From positions 62,001 to 126,000 of the forward strand of contig NZ_FUZE01000005.1 in NCBI RefSeq assembly GCF_900168205.1: a stretch of DNA of 64,000 bases, given 5' to 3'. Source of the stretch: Chryseobacterium balustinum (GTDB lineage: Bacteria; Bacteroidota; Bacteroidia; Flavobacteriales; Weeksellaceae). How positions within the stretch are numbered: position 1 is the stretch's first letter; every line of letters starts with the position of its first letter. The notes beneath the pieces are model-generated. The model saw nothing but the letters and a program-made list of their open reading frames with translations, had not been told where the DNA came from and did not search any database. A program made the position numbers and the translations under genes. Shown piece by piece: positions 43,802 through 54,099 of this stretch.

Positions 43802-46048
43802 TTAAAATTTATAATATAAGCCTACTCTCACTCCAAACGGATTTCCCGGTGTATACGTAAGATCTGTGATAGGTTCTGATTCACCTTTCAGCTGGGTTTC
43901 TGTAGCAAACTGCGCTTCATTCCATTTTACATTGAAGAGATTGTTAACCTGAATATTGGCTCCCCATTTTTGGCGATTGTAAGAAAGCATCAAATCATTT
44001 ACAAAATAAGCTTTTGTACGAATGCTATTGTCTTCAACGGCAGGTCGTTCTCCCAAATAACGGTATTGCAAACCAAGCGAAAAACCGTGCATGAAATCCC
44101 AGTTTACAGAACCGGTACTTGTTACAACCGGAGCTAACGGAACATAATCCTGACCATTTTCTTCTTCAATAAATCTTGCATGAGAATAATTAATATCTGC
44201 ATTCAGGTAAAAATTTTCCAGAGGCTGAAAACGAATTCCCAAATCTGCACCAAAACGTCTTGATTTACCTGAAGGTTCTACCACCGCTTCATCACCAACA
44301 TACACAAACTCCTGTTGCAGATACATATACCATAAAGTCGGGGTGATTATTAATGATTTGAAAGGATGCAGACGTACTCCAAAATCTCCTCCCAACGAGT
44401 AGGGTAGGGTGTTATCATTCTTATTGGCCACCACTACACGAATATCATTGGAATGGAAACCCATTCCTGTCTTTAAAAACCACATGATATTATCATTCTG
44501 AGCATAAGAAAAATTCAGTTTTGGGCTGAGTCTTGTTTCTTCTTTCGATTGTCCGGAAGGCAATTGCTCAACATCCAGCAAATCATGCAGATTAAAAATA
44601 AAATGATCTACCCTCAACGCCGGATTGATAGTGAATTTTCCTGTTTTCCAAATCAGACCTGAAAAAGCATGAAGGTTGGTTTCGGTTCCCTGAACATCGG
44701 CCAGTCGATCCAACAATAAATCTCTGTGATAAACATGATTCAATTGTAATGTATTGATATCGTCATTCCGAAATCCTATACCGCTGATCCAATTTAATGA
44801 GCTGTTATCAAACGAAAAGTTCTTAGTATGTTTTACTTCCATACCATACATATTTCTTCCGTCTGTCTGCTGAATTTCGTCTCCGTAATCTTTATCTTTC
44901 AGATAAAATGTAAAGTCTGAATAAAGATTAAAATTATATTTAGAATAAAAAGCCATTGCCTCAATATTCTCGGAAGGTGAAATGATATGTTTGTAATTCA
45001 TCTCAACATTGGTTCGTGAAGTTTCTCCGCCTTCTGTAGGGTCGATGCTTTGCCATCTGTCGATAATGCCATTATTCACGGCACGTTCCGGAATTTGCCC
45101 TGAAGCATTCCATGAAGAATTGAAATTTGAAAACTGTAGATTAAAATAATCGTTATCTGTGATCCACTGGTTGTATTTTCCGAAAATATTGATGCGGTTA
45201 AAATTTTGTTTCACATCAAAAGCTCCGTCTGTATAATTGTATTCTGCAGCCAGATAAACACTTTTTCTTTCTTTTGTATCGTTAAGAATATTAAACATTC
45301 CCAATATTCTTTTTGAATTGAATGAGCCACCTTCAAGCTTAATCATGCTGTTTTGTAAATGATCGTAAGTTTTAAAATCGACGTATCCGGCGGTATTAAA
45401 ATCACCACGATCCATATAATAAGCACCTTTTCCGAAGTCGATATTGTTTACCGTTTCCGGAATTACAAAATGCAAATCAGAATAACCTTGTCCGTGCGCA
45501 TGAGATACTACGTTTACGGGCATTCCATCTACGTTTACACTTACATCAGTTCCGTGATCGGCATCAAATCCTCTTAAAAATAATTGCTCGGCTTTTCCGC
45601 CACCTGCATGTTGGGCGATAAATAATCCCGGAACTTTCCTCAATAAATCCTGAGCAGAATTTACCGGAAATTTATTAAGATCAACCTTTGTAATCGCAGT
45701 TAAAAACGAATTGTGATTGATGGAAACTTCAGAAATATGAAACGGTTTGTGCTGTAGAAAAACAACTTTATTTTTATCCTCATCATTGGTAATTGCCCAT
45801 TTTACCTCATCATATCCTTTGTGAGTGATAACCAACGTATCGGGAAAAGATTTAATGGAAAATTGTACCGTTCCGTCTTCTCCGGAATGAGCATGACTGT
45901 TCCCATGATCATATTGTACCAAAACATCCGCAATCGGGAATTTATCATCGGCATCTTTTATTAATAATTTCTTTTCTGTTTCCTGTGCCAAAACTTTAGC
46001 GTTGAAGCTTAGAGCCAGAAAAGCAACTATTATTTTAGTGATTTTCAT
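43802..46048 (-). CDS. TonB-dependent receptor of the urease cluster (probable nickel uptake)
   Basis: A 748-residue outer-membrane receptor with a signal peptide (MKITKIIVAFLALSFNAKVL), a carboxypeptidase-regulatory-like domain (23-100) that includes the His-rich stretch HGNSHAHSGEDG, a plug (DLLRKVPGLFIAQHAGGGKA) and a 22-strand barrel ending in FGVRVGLYYKF. It is last in the run of urease genes, after the urea channel and a UreH-type permease. Nickel or a nickel complex is the likely substrate, because urease needs nickel. That is inferred from context. Confidence 0.8.
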   Translation of the reverse strand: MKITKIIVAFLALSFNAKVLAQETEKKLLIKDADDKFPIADVLVQYDHGNSHAHSGEDGTVQFSIKSFPDTLVITHKGYDEVKWAITNDEDKNKVVFLQHKPFHISEVSINHNSFLTAITKVDLNKFPVNSAQDLLRKVPGLFIAQHAGGGKAEQLFLRGFDADHGTDVSVNVDGMPVNVVSHAHGQGYSDLHFVIPETVNNIDFGKGAYYMDRGDFNTAGYVDFKTYDHLQNSMIKLEGGSFNSKRILGMFNILNDTKERKSVYLAAEYNYTDGAFDVKQNFNRINIFGKYNQWITDNDYFNLQFSNFNSSWNASGQIPERAVNNGIIDRWQSIDPTEGGETSRTNVEMNYKHIISPSENIEAMAFYSKYNFNLYSDFTFYLKDKDYGDEIQQTDGRNMYGMEVKHTKNFSFDNSSLNWISGIGFRNDDINTLQLNHVYHRDLLLDRLADVQGTETNLHAFSGLIWKTGKFTINPALRVDHFIFNLHDLLDVEQLPSGQSKEETRLSPKLNFSYAQNDNIMWFLKTGMGFHSNDIRVVVANKNDNTLPYSLGGDFGVRLHPFKSLIITPTLWYMYLQQEFVYVGDEAVVEPSGKSRRFGADLGIRFQPLENFYLNADINYSHARFIEEENGQDYVPLAPVVTSTGSVNWDFMHGFSLGLQYRYLGERPAVEDNSIRTKAYFVNDLMLSYNRQKWGANIQVNNLFNVKWNEAQFATETQLKGESEPITDLTYTPGNPFGVRVGLYYKF

Positions 46049-46085
46049 TATTTAAGATTATTTTTATTATTAATCTTGATTAAGA

Positions 46086-47039
46086 TTATTTAGACTTTAA
46101 GAAATTTTTTAAAGCTGATTTAATTTTTAGATTTTGATTGAATGGTTTAAATTCAGACTTTGTTTTTGCAAATACTTTTTGAATTAAAAGTGTTACCCAG
46201 GTTCCTGCTACAAATGGGAAAGTAAGTACCCCGCCAACTTCGCTTAGAATATTGTTGTCTACTAAAACATCATCGATAACTACGGTAACCGCAACTGCCA
46301 AAAGCACCCAAAGCCCGTCGATTTTTTTGAAGCCCGAAAAAACAATTGCAGAAAGTACAGCATTGAACCCGAAGAGCCCCAAATGAATCTGATCAATTGG
46401 TTCACCATTGAGATGTGCAATATATCCTCCTAGAATAGACGCCACAAATCCGTAAAGAGCCGCAATCGGAGAACTTATAAAAACCGCAATGAAAAAGATA
46501 ATCCCCGAAAGAACTCCACCTTGGAAAATAACTTCACCAAAAGCATTGGTAGAATAAAGAAATTCATCATTATTGGTAGGTAATATAGTTTCTGTAATAA
46601 ATTTTGATGGCGGAATCTCTGTAAAATGATGCAGTAAAAAAATAAAAACCCAGGCGATTAAAATAAAAGGTAACGTAAAAACCGGAATTTTTCTTTTTAT
46701 AAAAAAATGCTGAATAATACTTGCTAACGATCCTCCAACTACAACCAAAACCCAAATCAGCAATGTATTTTTGAATACAAAAGAGAGCGCAACGCCAACA
46801 AGAGCAGCACTGAAACCATATAAACCAGAATTGATTTCAGATTTGTCATATTTAAGAAATTGGGCAGTAAGCGTTCCTGCTGCAGTTGCCATTACGGCAG
46901 ACAAACCCTGTTCCCAGCTTCCCATAAAAATCCCAATGAGAAAAAGAAGACCTGTCCATCGGTTTTCCTGAAGCATAATCTGCCCGGTTCCTTTTAAAAT
47001 ATTGTCTACAAAAGGTATTTTTTCAAAAAATTTATCCAT
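46086..47039 (-). CDS. Urea channel / transporter (UT family)
   Basis: A 317-residue membrane protein with about ten hydrophobic segments and the two UT-type repeats: NILKGTGQIMLQENRWTGLL then GLYGFSAALVGVAL in the first, and GFVASILGGYIAHLNGE then HLGLFGFNAVLSAIVF in the second. UT proteins let urea pass the inner membrane by facilitated diffusion. It is encoded downstream of UreH and upstream of the TonB receptor, all on the same strand, so it feeds substrate to the urease encoded here. Confidence 0.88.
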   Translation of the reverse strand: MDKFFEKIPFVDNILKGTGQIMLQENRWTGLLFLIGIFMGSWEQGLSAVMATAAGTLTAQFLKYDKSEINSGLYGFSAALVGVALSFVFKNTLLIWVLVVVGGSLASIIQHFFIKRKIPVFTLPFILIAWVFIFLLHHFTEIPPSKFITETILPTNNDEFLYSTNAFGEVIFQGGVLSGIIFFIAVFISSPIAALYGFVASILGGYIAHLNGEPIDQIHLGLFGFNAVLSAIVFSGFKKIDGLWVLLAVAVTVVIDDVLVDNNILSEVGGVLTFPFVAGTWVTLLIQKVFAKTKSEFKPFNQNLKIKSALKNFLKSK

Positions 47040-47182
47040 AAGTTTAATTATTCAAAGTTTAATTATTCAAAGTTTAAAATTGTGAGGGAAAAGTGAGTGA
47101 TCAATTTGTTTCGCTTGTGAATTTTCAGGCATTTCATATTGACGATTGGTTTGCAACATAAAAATTGACGATTCACATATAA

Positions 47183-47884
47183 TCACCATCCCAAAAACAC
47201 CATTCCTATTCCGCAAACGGTAACCACAGCTCCGCTGATGACTCCCATATATCTTTCAATTTTTTCGGTATTGAATAATGTGGAATATCCGTATCGTCCT
47301 AAAAGAACCATTCCGAGCATGGTGAGCACTGTGGTTATGGTAAAGGAAGTAACCAAAATCAAAATCTCCGACATAGAATGCTTTACTCCCGAATAAAAAA
47401 GGAGCGGGATAAGCGGTTCACTCGGTCCCATTACAAAAATCATAAAAAGTACAAGCGGGGTTACTTTTATTCTTTTCTGCGGCATTACGATTTCGCTGTG
47501 GTTGTGTTCATAAACGTAAACATCATCTCCCAAGACATCAAAATGTTTGTGAGGCTTGTTTCTGATAGCCTGAATGAATCCGTAGATCAAATAAATTCCA
47601 CCAAAAGTAAGCAAAGCCCATCCTGAAAAATTGCCTCTTAAATCCTGAAACCATGAAATTTTATTCAATTGCCATCCAAGAAAAACGCCGATAAACCCTA
47701 AAGCTAAAGAACTTAAAACATGTCCGAATCCACAAACAACCGTTAAGATTGATGTTTTGGTGACGCTCCATTTTTTTGATTTTGAAATCACAATAAACGG
47801 CAGATAATGATCCGGTCCGGAAGCTGTATGTATAAAACTTATTGAAACTGCACTTAGTAAAAGCGCCCAAACAGTACTGTCCAT
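47183..47884 (-). CDS. UreH-type nickel permease
   Basis: A 233-residue membrane protein with six or seven helices. It begins MDSTVWALLLSAVSISFIHT and carries H-x(4)-D-H in FIHTASGPDHYLPFIV, the nickel/cobalt signature of UreH and related NiCoT-like proteins, and a short His-containing loop (YVYEHNHSEIV). It is encoded 2 bp after ureD. It should import nickel for urease maturation. Confidence 0.85.
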   Translation of the reverse strand: MDSTVWALLLSAVSISFIHTASGPDHYLPFIVISKSKKWSVTKTSILTVVCGFGHVLSSLALGFIGVFLGWQLNKISWFQDLRGNFSGWALLTFGGIYLIYGFIQAIRNKPHKHFDVLGDDVYVYEHNHSEIVMPQKRIKVTPLVLFMIFVMGPSEPLIPLLFYSGVKHSMSEILILVTSFTITTVLTMLGMVLLGRYGYSTLFNTEKIERYMGVISGAVVTVCGIGMVFLGW

Positions 47885-47886
47885 TT

Positions 47887-48684
47887 TTAATTGTTTTTAT
47901 CTAAATCCCACAAAATCTCCTGAACGTACAGGAAAAAATTAAACATCACTTCGCCGCCGTGTCCCAAAGCTCTTACCACAAATCCGTTTTCTTCCATTGC
48001 TGAAACGCCTATTTCCATTTCGTCTTTAAACTGTTCGGAATGATCAATAATGGTTTGTATCAGGTCATCTTTTTCAACATTTTCTTTGGTGCTGTAAAAA
48101 ATCAAGGTTCCCTGATGTGTATATTGTTCAAGATTTCCGATGGTATTTATCGGGATCAGATCAGGTTGAATGAGAACATTGTCTTTGATGATCAGTTTAT
48201 TATCATGATAAATTTCCATCAGATTCTGGAAGCGTTTTAGCTTAAAAACTTCTCCGTAATGTTTTCTTCCACATGTAATAATTTCGCTGATGATGATCTG
48301 ACTGTTTTTCCCGATATTGATTTTCGCCTTACTTTTAAAATTAGAATCTTCATGCGGAACCACAGGATGCGGAACGTATGCAAAAGACGTTTCATCATCC
48401 ATTACAATATTAATCTCCTGAAGAGCTTCATCCTTCATATTGAAAAGCCTTTGATAAGATTGCGACTGCAGCTGCATAGAAGCTCCTTTTTCCAAACTGA
48501 TATCCAAATGATAATGATCTCCGTCTAAAATTCCGGGCGAAGAACTCATTATCATCTGATACAGCTTGTTGTCTTCTTTACGCTGTCCCACAGAAACACA
48601 TCTGAACGGAAGTGAGACATACAGGTCTTTTATATAAGATTTTCCACTTTTGAAGCCTGCGATTATATTTAAATGACTATCCAT
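47887..48684 (-). CDS. ureD: Urease accessory protein UreD
   Basis: A 265-residue protein of UreD type, with the conserved SSPGILDGDHYHLDISLEKG, QSQSYQRLF, YVPHPVVPHEDSNF and HYGEVFKLKRF motifs. UreD (UreH in some bacteria) binds the urease apoprotein and scaffolds UreF and UreG for nickel delivery. It directly abuts ureG and precedes the nickel permease gene by 2 bp. Confidence 0.9.
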   Translation of the reverse strand: MDSHLNIIAGFKSGKSYIKDLYVSLPFRCVSVGQRKEDNKLYQMIMSSSPGILDGDHYHLDISLEKGASMQLQSQSYQRLFNMKDEALQEINIVMDDETSFAYVPHPVVPHEDSNFKSKAKINIGKNSQIIISEIITCGRKHYGEVFKLKRFQNLMEIYHDNKLIIKDNVLIQPDLIPINTIGNLEQYTHQGTLIFYSTKENVEKDDLIQTIIDHSEQFKDEMEIGVSAMEENGFVVRALGHGGEVMFNFFLYVQEILWDLDKNN

Positions 48685-49323
48685 TTATCTTACAAGATTC
48701 GGTTCTTCTACATCCTCCAAAAGTGCATATTTCTTGATCCAGCCAATTACTTTTTCAAGACCTTCTTCTGTTTTAAGATTGGTAAAGACAAAAGGATTTC
48801 CGTTTCTCATTCTTCGTGCATCATTTTCCATTACTTCAAGGCTGGCTCCAACGTGTGGCGCAAGATCGATTTTGTTGATGATTAATAAATCTGAACGTGT
48901 AATTCCAGGCCCCCCTTTTCTTGGGATTTTTTCGCCTTCCGCAACGTCAATGATAAAGATGGTAACATCTGCAAGATCCGGACTGAAAGTTGCCGATAAA
49001 TTGTCGCCGCCGCTTTCAATCATAATCAATTCAATTTCCGGAAAACGTGCAGCGAGCTCGTCTACTGCTTCCAAATTCATACTTGCATCTTCACGAATAG
49101 CAGTGTGGGGACAACCTCCCGTTTCTACACCGATAATTCTATCGTGAGGAAGAAGGCTGTTTTTAGCCATAAATTCTGCATCTTCTTTGGTGTAAATATC
49201 ATTGGTAATAACGCCTAGATCATATTTTCCGAACATTTTTCTACTCAAACGTTCTAATAAAGCTGTTTTTCCTGAACCTACAGGTCCTGCTACGCCAAGT
49301 TTTATATATTTTCTATTTTCCAT
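48685..49323 (-). CDS. ureG: Urease accessory GTPase UreG
   Basis: A 212-residue GTPase with P-loop GPVGSGKT near 13-20, the metal-binding CPH motif ([15 protein letters not shown]), [15 protein letters not shown] and NKIDLAP (G4). GTP hydrolysis by UreG drives nickel delivery into the urease active site. It is separated from ureF by 294 bp of repeat-containing spacer, so ureG-ureD-permease may have their own promoter. Confidence 0.95.
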   Translation of the reverse strand: MENRKYIKLGVAGPVGSGKTALLERLSRKMFGKYDLGVITNDIYTKEDAEFMAKNSLLPHDRIIGVETGGCPHTAIREDASMNLEAVDELAARFPEIELIMIESGGDNLSATFSPDLADVTIFIIDVAEGEKIPRKGGPGITRSDLLIINKIDLAPHVGASLEVMENDARRMRNGNPFVFTNLKTEEGLEKVIGWIKKYALLEDVEEPNLVR

Positions 49324-49529
49324 TTTATTTAAATTTTAATTATTGTATTTTTTTATCGTTAAATCCACAAGTGTTTTTTATATTTTTCGCTTGTAAAGGC
49401 GTGTTACCTAGATATTAGGATGTTTTATTGTTATTCTGACGAAAGGAAGAATCTTTTATTTATATGAACTGGAATAATTGATTATTTATACATAAACCAC
49501 CCCGTCAAAAATTCTACGAATTTTCGCCA

Positions 49530-49546
49530 CCCCTCCAAAGGAGGGG
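49530..49546. repeat. Hairpin repeat between ureG and ureF
   Basis: CCCCTCC (49530-49536) and GGAGGGG (49540-49546) form a perfect stem with an AAA loop, followed by AATTTT. It sits in a 294-bp spacer that also contains CACCCCGTCAAAAATTCTAC. Such GC-rich hairpins embedded in similar text are familiar dispersed intergenic repeats in Chryseobacterium. It may act as a partial terminator that separates the structural and late accessory urease genes. Confidence 0.5.
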
Positions 49547-49617
49547 AATTTTCACGTTGTTATTTAATTGACAATGAAATGAATTCACCATTGACAATCC
49601 ATTTACCATCAACCAAA

Positions 49618-50316
49618 TCACGACATATAAAGCCTTGAATAAAGCCTTTCGTGCTGCATACATCTTATATCGAAAGCGGTGTTGCAAAGTCCAACCAGAT
49701 CTCGGTCGATTTCAATGGTTTCTAATGCTACTTTTTCCATAACCGGATATAGAGAAAATAAAATATCCTGACCATCGAGCTGACCAAGCGGAACGAGTTT
49801 CACAGCATTGGTGATCATTCCTGTAACTGAAGTGTAATAAAATCCTAAAAGCGCTTCTTGCAAAGGAATTTTCATCAAAGCAGCATACATTCCGAAAACG
49901 ATGCAGTAATGTGAATTTGCCTTGCGGTTTTGAATTGCTTTTTCGTAATCTTCCATCAAAGAAAAACTTTCTCTTCTTTTAAATATTTTGATTAAACGCA
50001 ATCCTAATTTCTGACTTGCCTGACGAATTTCTTTGGGACATTTCAAAGAATTACATTCATTATCGAGATTTAATAATAATTCTAAATCTCCGTTTTGTGT
50101 GGCTTCATAAGACATTTTTACAAATGCTCCGTCATTATATTTTAGGTTGTACTTAAGCATATTTTCAACAAATTCTTTTGCTGTTTGTCTGTCGTGAACA
50201 ATTCTTTGCTGTACAAAAGTTTCCAATCCGTTGGAGTGGCTGTAACCGCCGATGGGTAAAGTAGGGTCTGAAAGATGCAGTAATCCCGACAAAAAGTTTA
50301 AATTCAAATTATTCAT
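49618..50316 (-). CDS. ureF: Urease accessory protein UreF
   Basis: A 232-residue all-helical protein with the UreF motifs DPTLPIGGYSHSNGLETFV near 17-35, and NAVKLVPLGQLDGQ near the C-terminus. UreF is an activator that bridges UreD and UreG and checks GTP-dependent nickel loading. Its start overlaps the ureE stop by 8 bp. Confidence 0.93.
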   Translation of the reverse strand: MNNLNLNFLSGLLHLSDPTLPIGGYSHSNGLETFVQQRIVHDRQTAKEFVENMLKYNLKYNDGAFVKMSYEATQNGDLELLLNLDNECNSLKCPKEIRQASQKLGLRLIKIFKRRESFSLMEDYEKAIQNRKANSHYCIVFGMYAALMKIPLQEALLGFYYTSVTGMITNAVKLVPLGQLDGQDILFSLYPVMEKVALETIEIDRDLVGLCNTAFDIRCMQHERLYSRLYMS

Positions 50317-50818
50317 CTTTTGGAGCTGCCATTTTTAAAATTTTATTAAAAATTGAAGATCCTAAACTTCCGTGTCCGTGTGGTTCTACATTAGATTTTA
50401 GAAGGTTTAAGAGTTTCACGTGTTTTCTTTCGGGTTTAAATCCGCTTGCTTCCAGCCATCTGAACATCGGCATTTCAAAAGGAAGTAAGACTTTATCTTC
50501 CTGAATAAAAAGGGGGATATGTTTATTCCCGATTTCGTAGCAGACTGTTCCCATTTCCAGTAAAGAAACCGGAGACATAATGATGGCTTCCGTTTCCAAA
50601 ACATTGATAGCAATTACTTTTTCATCATCTTCAAAAAGGATATCACCTTCTCTCAGACGTTGTCCTTCTCTGAGGAATTTGATGGCGATATCTGTTCCGC
50701 CTCTTGTTTTTTTTCGCTGAATTCTTTTTGTGGTTTCAAACCATTCCAAATCCAGATAATCAACAATTTTTGTTGTTGGGTTTTGGGCAAGATTGCCTGT
50801 TGTTTCGTTAATAATCAT
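50309..50818 (-). CDS. ureE: Urease nickel-carrier UreE
   Basis: A 169-residue metallochaperone: N-terminal peptide-binding domain (YLDLEWFETTKRIQRKKTRG) and a C-terminal metal domain (IGNKHIPLFI, with the conserved GNKH). The C-terminal tail has a short NVEPHGHGSLG with two His and not a long His-rich tail. The order ureE-ureF-ureG is usual, but here ureE starts 2 bp after an unknown outer-membrane gene. It delivers nickel to the urease complex. Confidence 0.9.
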   Translation of the reverse strand: MIINETTGNLAQNPTTKIVDYLDLEWFETTKRIQRKKTRGGTDIAIKFLREGQRLREGDILFEDDEKVIAINVLETEAIIMSPVSLLEMGTVCYEIGNKHIPLFIQEDKVLLPFEMPMFRWLEASGFKPERKHVKLLNLLKSNVEPHGHGSLGSSIFNKILKMAAPKDE

Positions 50819-50820
50819 TT

Positions 50821-51459
50821 TTACTGTGATTTTTTTCTGAAGTCAATGTTCTTAGAAACCCCGACTCCAAAGGTTGATCCGTTGATTCCGGCGACATAAG
50901 TTTTCGTCCAGCCGTCTTGTTTTGTTTTAGTCTGCAGCATCGAAAGCTCCGCAAATTTGAATTTCAAAGCCCATCCGCCTCCTAAAAATAGGGCGACCAA
51001 AGGATAAGCGCGAAGACGGTATCCGTTAAAATTCTGCATCGATGAGGTGGTTTCAGATATTTGTTGTCCCCAAACATAATGAGCATCTACCTGTGCAATC
51101 AGGGCAAAATATTTTCCTAAAGTTACAGACGGACTGTACCAAAAGCCGGCTTCGTTCTGCTTGTAAACAACATTTTTATTTTCTACATTTTGCGCATAGG
51201 CATAATTAACTCCGATGACATCGTTGTTGTTGATAAAATATCCAATTCCGACAGGTGCACTGGAAACTGAGCTGTTGCTTCCCGACGGTGTATTGGTTTT
51301 GGAATAATCTAATGAACCATAAATCATAAACTGACCTTTTGGACCTGCTTCTTCGCTTTTCAGTCTCATCCCTCCTAAAAACTGTCCGTTCATTTTCCCT
51401 GAAAACATAAGTATTCCGGTAAAAGCGAGAGCAAATGCTGCTTTGTTAAAGTTTTTCAT
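50821..51459 (-). CDS. Outer-membrane-like protein in the urease operon
   Basis: A 212-residue protein with a signal peptide (MKNFNKAAFALAFTGILMFS) and a beta-rich body rich in Gly and aromatic residues (APVGIGYFINNNDVIGVNYA, LGGGWALKFKFAELSML) that looks like a small 8-10-strand barrel. It lies between ureC and ureE with 2 bp to ureE. No standard urease accessory protein has this form. It may help nickel or urea pass the outer membrane, or may be a chance insertion. Function is not known. Confidence 0.65.
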   Translation of the reverse strand: MKNFNKAAFALAFTGILMFSGKMNGQFLGGMRLKSEEAGPKGQFMIYGSLDYSKTNTPSGSNSSVSSAPVGIGYFINNNDVIGVNYAYAQNVENKNVVYKQNEAGFWYSPSVTLGKYFALIAQVDAHYVWGQQISETTSSMQNFNGYRLRAYPLVALFLGGGWALKFKFAELSMLQTKTKQDGWTKTYVAGINGSTFGVGVSKNIDFRKKSQ

Positions 51460-51502
51460 TATTAAACTTAAATCTGTTATTATTTAAAATTATTCTTTGA
51501 AG

Positions 51503-51535
51503 AAACCTTATAGATTGTGAAAACCTATAAGGTTT
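51503..51535. terminator. Hairpin between ureC and the outer-membrane gene
   Basis: AAACCTTATAG (51503-51513) and CTATAAGGTTT (51525-51535) form an 11-bp perfect stem with an 11-nt loop, 10 bp after the ureC stop. On the minus strand only a weak U stretch follows. It may set the amount of accessory-gene transcript or protect the upstream mRNA. Confidence 0.45.
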
Positions 51536-51544
51536 GCTTTGTTT

Positions 51545-53266
51545 TTAGAATAAATAATACAACTGTGTTAACGGCAGCTTTTCTGCAGGCTCACAAGTGA
51601 TATATTCACCATCTACTGTCACTTTGTAGTTTTCAGGATTCACTTCGATTAATGGAGTTTTATCGTTGTGAATAAGATCTTTTTTAGAAATGTTTCGACA
51701 GTTTTTTACAGGAAGAATCATTTTTTCCAGATTGTATTCTGCAATAGTTCCGTTGTCGATAGAGATCTGAGAAACAAAATTGGCGCAGGTCTTAAACTTT
51801 GCTTTTCCGTGTGCACCAAACATATTTCTGTAAATAACCGGTTGCGGTGTTGGGATAGAAGCATTGGGATCACCCATTTTAGCAGCAATTACAAATCCAC
51901 CTTTTACAACCATTTCGGGTTTTACCCCAAATAATGCAGGTTTCCAGATGACTAAATCAGCTATTTTCCCTTTTTCTACGGAACCTACATATTCTGAAAT
52001 TCCGTGTGCTATTGCAGGGTTGATTGTATATTTTGAGATATATCTTTTTGTACGGTAATTGTCGTTTCCTGCTCCTTCATCTTCATTCAGACTACCTCTC
52101 TGGTCTTTCATTTTGCTGGCGGTTTGCCATGTTCTGGTAATTACTTCGCCCACTCTTCCCATCGCCTGAGAATCTGAACTCATAATACTGAAAACGCCCA
52201 TGTCGTGAAGAATGTCTTCTGCTGCGATCGTTTCGGGACGAATTCTGGAATCTGCAAAAGCTACATCTTCCGGAATATCTTTGCTTAAATGGTGACAAAC
52301 CATCAACATATCCAAATGTTCGTCGATTGTATTTATCGTATAAGGACGGGTAGGGTTTGTAGAAGCCGGAAGAACGTTTGGATACATAGCTGCTTTGATG
52401 ATATCGGGAGCATGACCTCCACCTGCACCTTCTGTGTGGAATGTGTGAATTACTCTTCCTTTAATGGCTTCCATTGTATCTTCTAAAAATCCTGCTTCAT
52501 TTAAAGTATCGGTGTGAATGGCTACTTGAACGTCATATTTATCGGCAACTTTCAAAGATGCATCGATTGTTGCAGGAGTTGCGCCCCAATCTTCGTGGAT
52601 CTTTACTCCTAATGCTCCAGCTTCCACCTGTTCTTCAATTGGTTCTTCTGCCGCACAATTTCCTTTTCCGAAAAAACCTAGGTTCATAGGATATTCTTCT
52701 GCAGCTTCCAGCATTTTTCGGATGTTGAATTTTCCTGGAGTAACGGTTGTGGCATTTGTTCCGTCATTGGGTCCGGTTCCGCCGCCAATCATGGTTGTAA
52801 TACCGCTGTATAAAGCTGTTTCAATTTGTTGCGGACAAATAAAGTGTATGTGTGTATCGATTCCACCTGCGGTTACAATATATCCTTTTCCGCCATGTAC
52901 TTCTGTGGAAGCTCCGATGATCATATTGGGTGAAACGCCATCCATTGTATCAGGATTTCCAGCTTTTCCGATGCCTATGATTTTTCCGTCTTTGATTCCG
53001 ATATCTGCCTTTACAATTCCCCAGTGATCGATAATCACAGCACCTGTAATGCAAAGATCCAGAACTCCTTCATCTCTTTTTGAGGTAACGTTTTGTCCCA
53101 TGCCGTCACGAACAGTTTTACCACCGCCAAAAACGGCTTCGTCACCATAATGCGTAAAATCTTTTTCGATTTCGATAATAATTTCGGTATCGCCCAACCG
53201 GATTTTGTCGCCCGACGTAGGACCTAAGATATTGGCATATTGTTTTCTATCTACATGTAAGCTCAT
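51545..53266 (-). CDS. ureC: Urease alpha (catalytic) subunit UreC
   Basis: A 573-residue enzyme with all urease active-site residues: H139 and H141 in GGIDTHIHF, the carbamylated lysine K222 in GVKIHEDWG with H224, H251 in [14 protein letters not shown]277 in [15 protein letters not shown], the flap C324-H325 in MVCHHLSKD, and D365 in MSSDSQAMG. It hydrolyses urea to ammonia and carbamate on a di-nickel centre, in complex with UreA and UreB. The start overlaps ureB by 20 bp. The separate A, B and C subunits match the usual bacterial organisation. Confidence 0.97.
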   Translation of the reverse strand: MSLHVDRKQYANILGPTSGDKIRLGDTEIIIEIEKDFTHYGDEAVFGGGKTVRDGMGQNVTSKRDEGVLDLCITGAVIIDHWGIVKADIGIKDGKIIGIGKAGNPDTMDGVSPNMIIGASTEVHGGKGYIVTAGGIDTHIHFICPQQIETALYSGITTMIGGGTGPNDGTNATTVTPGKFNIRKMLEAAEEYPMNLGFFGKGNCAAEEPIEEQVEAGALGVKIHEDWGATPATIDASLKVADKYDVQVAIHTDTLNEAGFLEDTMEAIKGRVIHTFHTEGAGGGHAPDIIKAAMYPNVLPASTNPTRPYTINTIDEHLDMLMVCHHLSKDIPEDVAFADSRIRPETIAAEDILHDMGVFSIMSSDSQAMGRVGEVITRTWQTASKMKDQRGSLNEDEGAGNDNYRTKRYISKYTINPAIAHGISEYVGSVEKGKIADLVIWKPALFGVKPEMVVKGGFVIAAKMGDPNASIPTPQPVIYRNMFGAHGKAKFKTCANFVSQISIDNGTIAEYNLEKMILPVKNCRNISKKDLIHNDKTPLIEVNPENYKVTVDGEYITCEPAEKLPLTQLYYLF

Positions 53267-53636
53267 AACTATTGGTTTTAAAGTTTAATTTTTCTGCTTT
53301 TGCAAGGCTGATTTCTTTCTGCTCTTCGGAAGTAATGGAGGCATCCACAAGATTATTAAAACCTCTTGCGATTTTGTTTCCTCCGATTTCTACCAATTCC
53401 ACTTCTTTTTCTTCGCCCGGCTCAAAACGTACGGCGGTGCTTGCTATTATATTGAGTCTTTTTCCGAATGCTTTTTCACGGTCGAAGCTCATCGCTTTAT
53501 TAACTTCAAAAAAATGAAAATGAGAACCCACCTGAATGGGTCTGTCTCCTGTATTTGTTACTTTTATTTTTACGGTTTCTCTGCCTTCATTGCAGATAAT
53601 GGTACCGTTTTTTACAAAGATTTCTCCTGGTATCAT
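53247..53636 (-). CDS. ureB: Urease beta subunit UreB
   Basis: A 129-residue protein starting [11 protein letters not shown], with [20 protein letters not shown] and [20 protein letters not shown], the standard UreB core. It is non-catalytic and forms the trimeric scaffold with UreA and UreC. Its 3' end overlaps ureC by 20 bp, and it begins 12 bp after ureA. Confidence 0.95.
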   Translation of the reverse strand: MIPGEIFVKNGTIICNEGRETVKIKVTNTGDRPIQVGSHFHFFEVNKAMSFDREKAFGKRLNIIASTAVRFEPGEEKEVELVEIGGNKIARGFNNLVDASITSEEQKEISLAKAEKLNFKTNSYELTCR

Positions 53637-53648
53637 AATAATTTTGTT

Positions 53649-53951
53649 TTAACGGATTGGGTTGTGTACGGTAACGAGCTTAGTTCCATCAGGAAAAGTT
53701 GCTTCGATTTGAACATCATGAATCATGTCTGCAACTCCGGGCATTACGTCATCTGTGGTCAGAAGATTTGCACCTTCCTGCATGAGTGTTGCTACTTTTT
53801 TTCCGTCTCTTGCACCTTCAAGGAGGAAGTGACTGATTAATGCAACAGATTCTGGATAATTGAGTTTCAAACCTCTTTCCTTTCTTTTAAGGGCAAGCTC
53901 TCCTGCTAGGAAAAGCATAAGCTTTTCCGTTTCTCTTGGTGTTAAATGCAT
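53649..53951 (-). CDS. ureA: Urease gamma subunit UreA
   Basis: A 100-residue protein of standard length: [40 protein letters not shown] and [20 protein letters not shown] are characteristic. It is first in the urease operon, so the promoter should lie in 53952-54099. That stretch is AT-rich and no clear regulator site is seen in it. Confidence 0.95.
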   Translation of the reverse strand: MHLTPRETEKLMLFLAGELALKRKERGLKLNYPESVALISHFLLEGARDGKKVATLMQEGANLLTTDDVMPGVADMIHDVQIEATFPDGTKLVTVHNPIR

Positions 53952-54099
53952 AATGTTGTTTTTTTAATTGAACATGACTTCTCCATCTACCTTATTCTTT
54001 AAAAGGCAAACAGAAGTATCTGAAAATTGAATAAATGATAGACTCCGTTAATCTGTATTTAAGATACAGATCATCGAGTACATAAGATGTGAAAATGAA

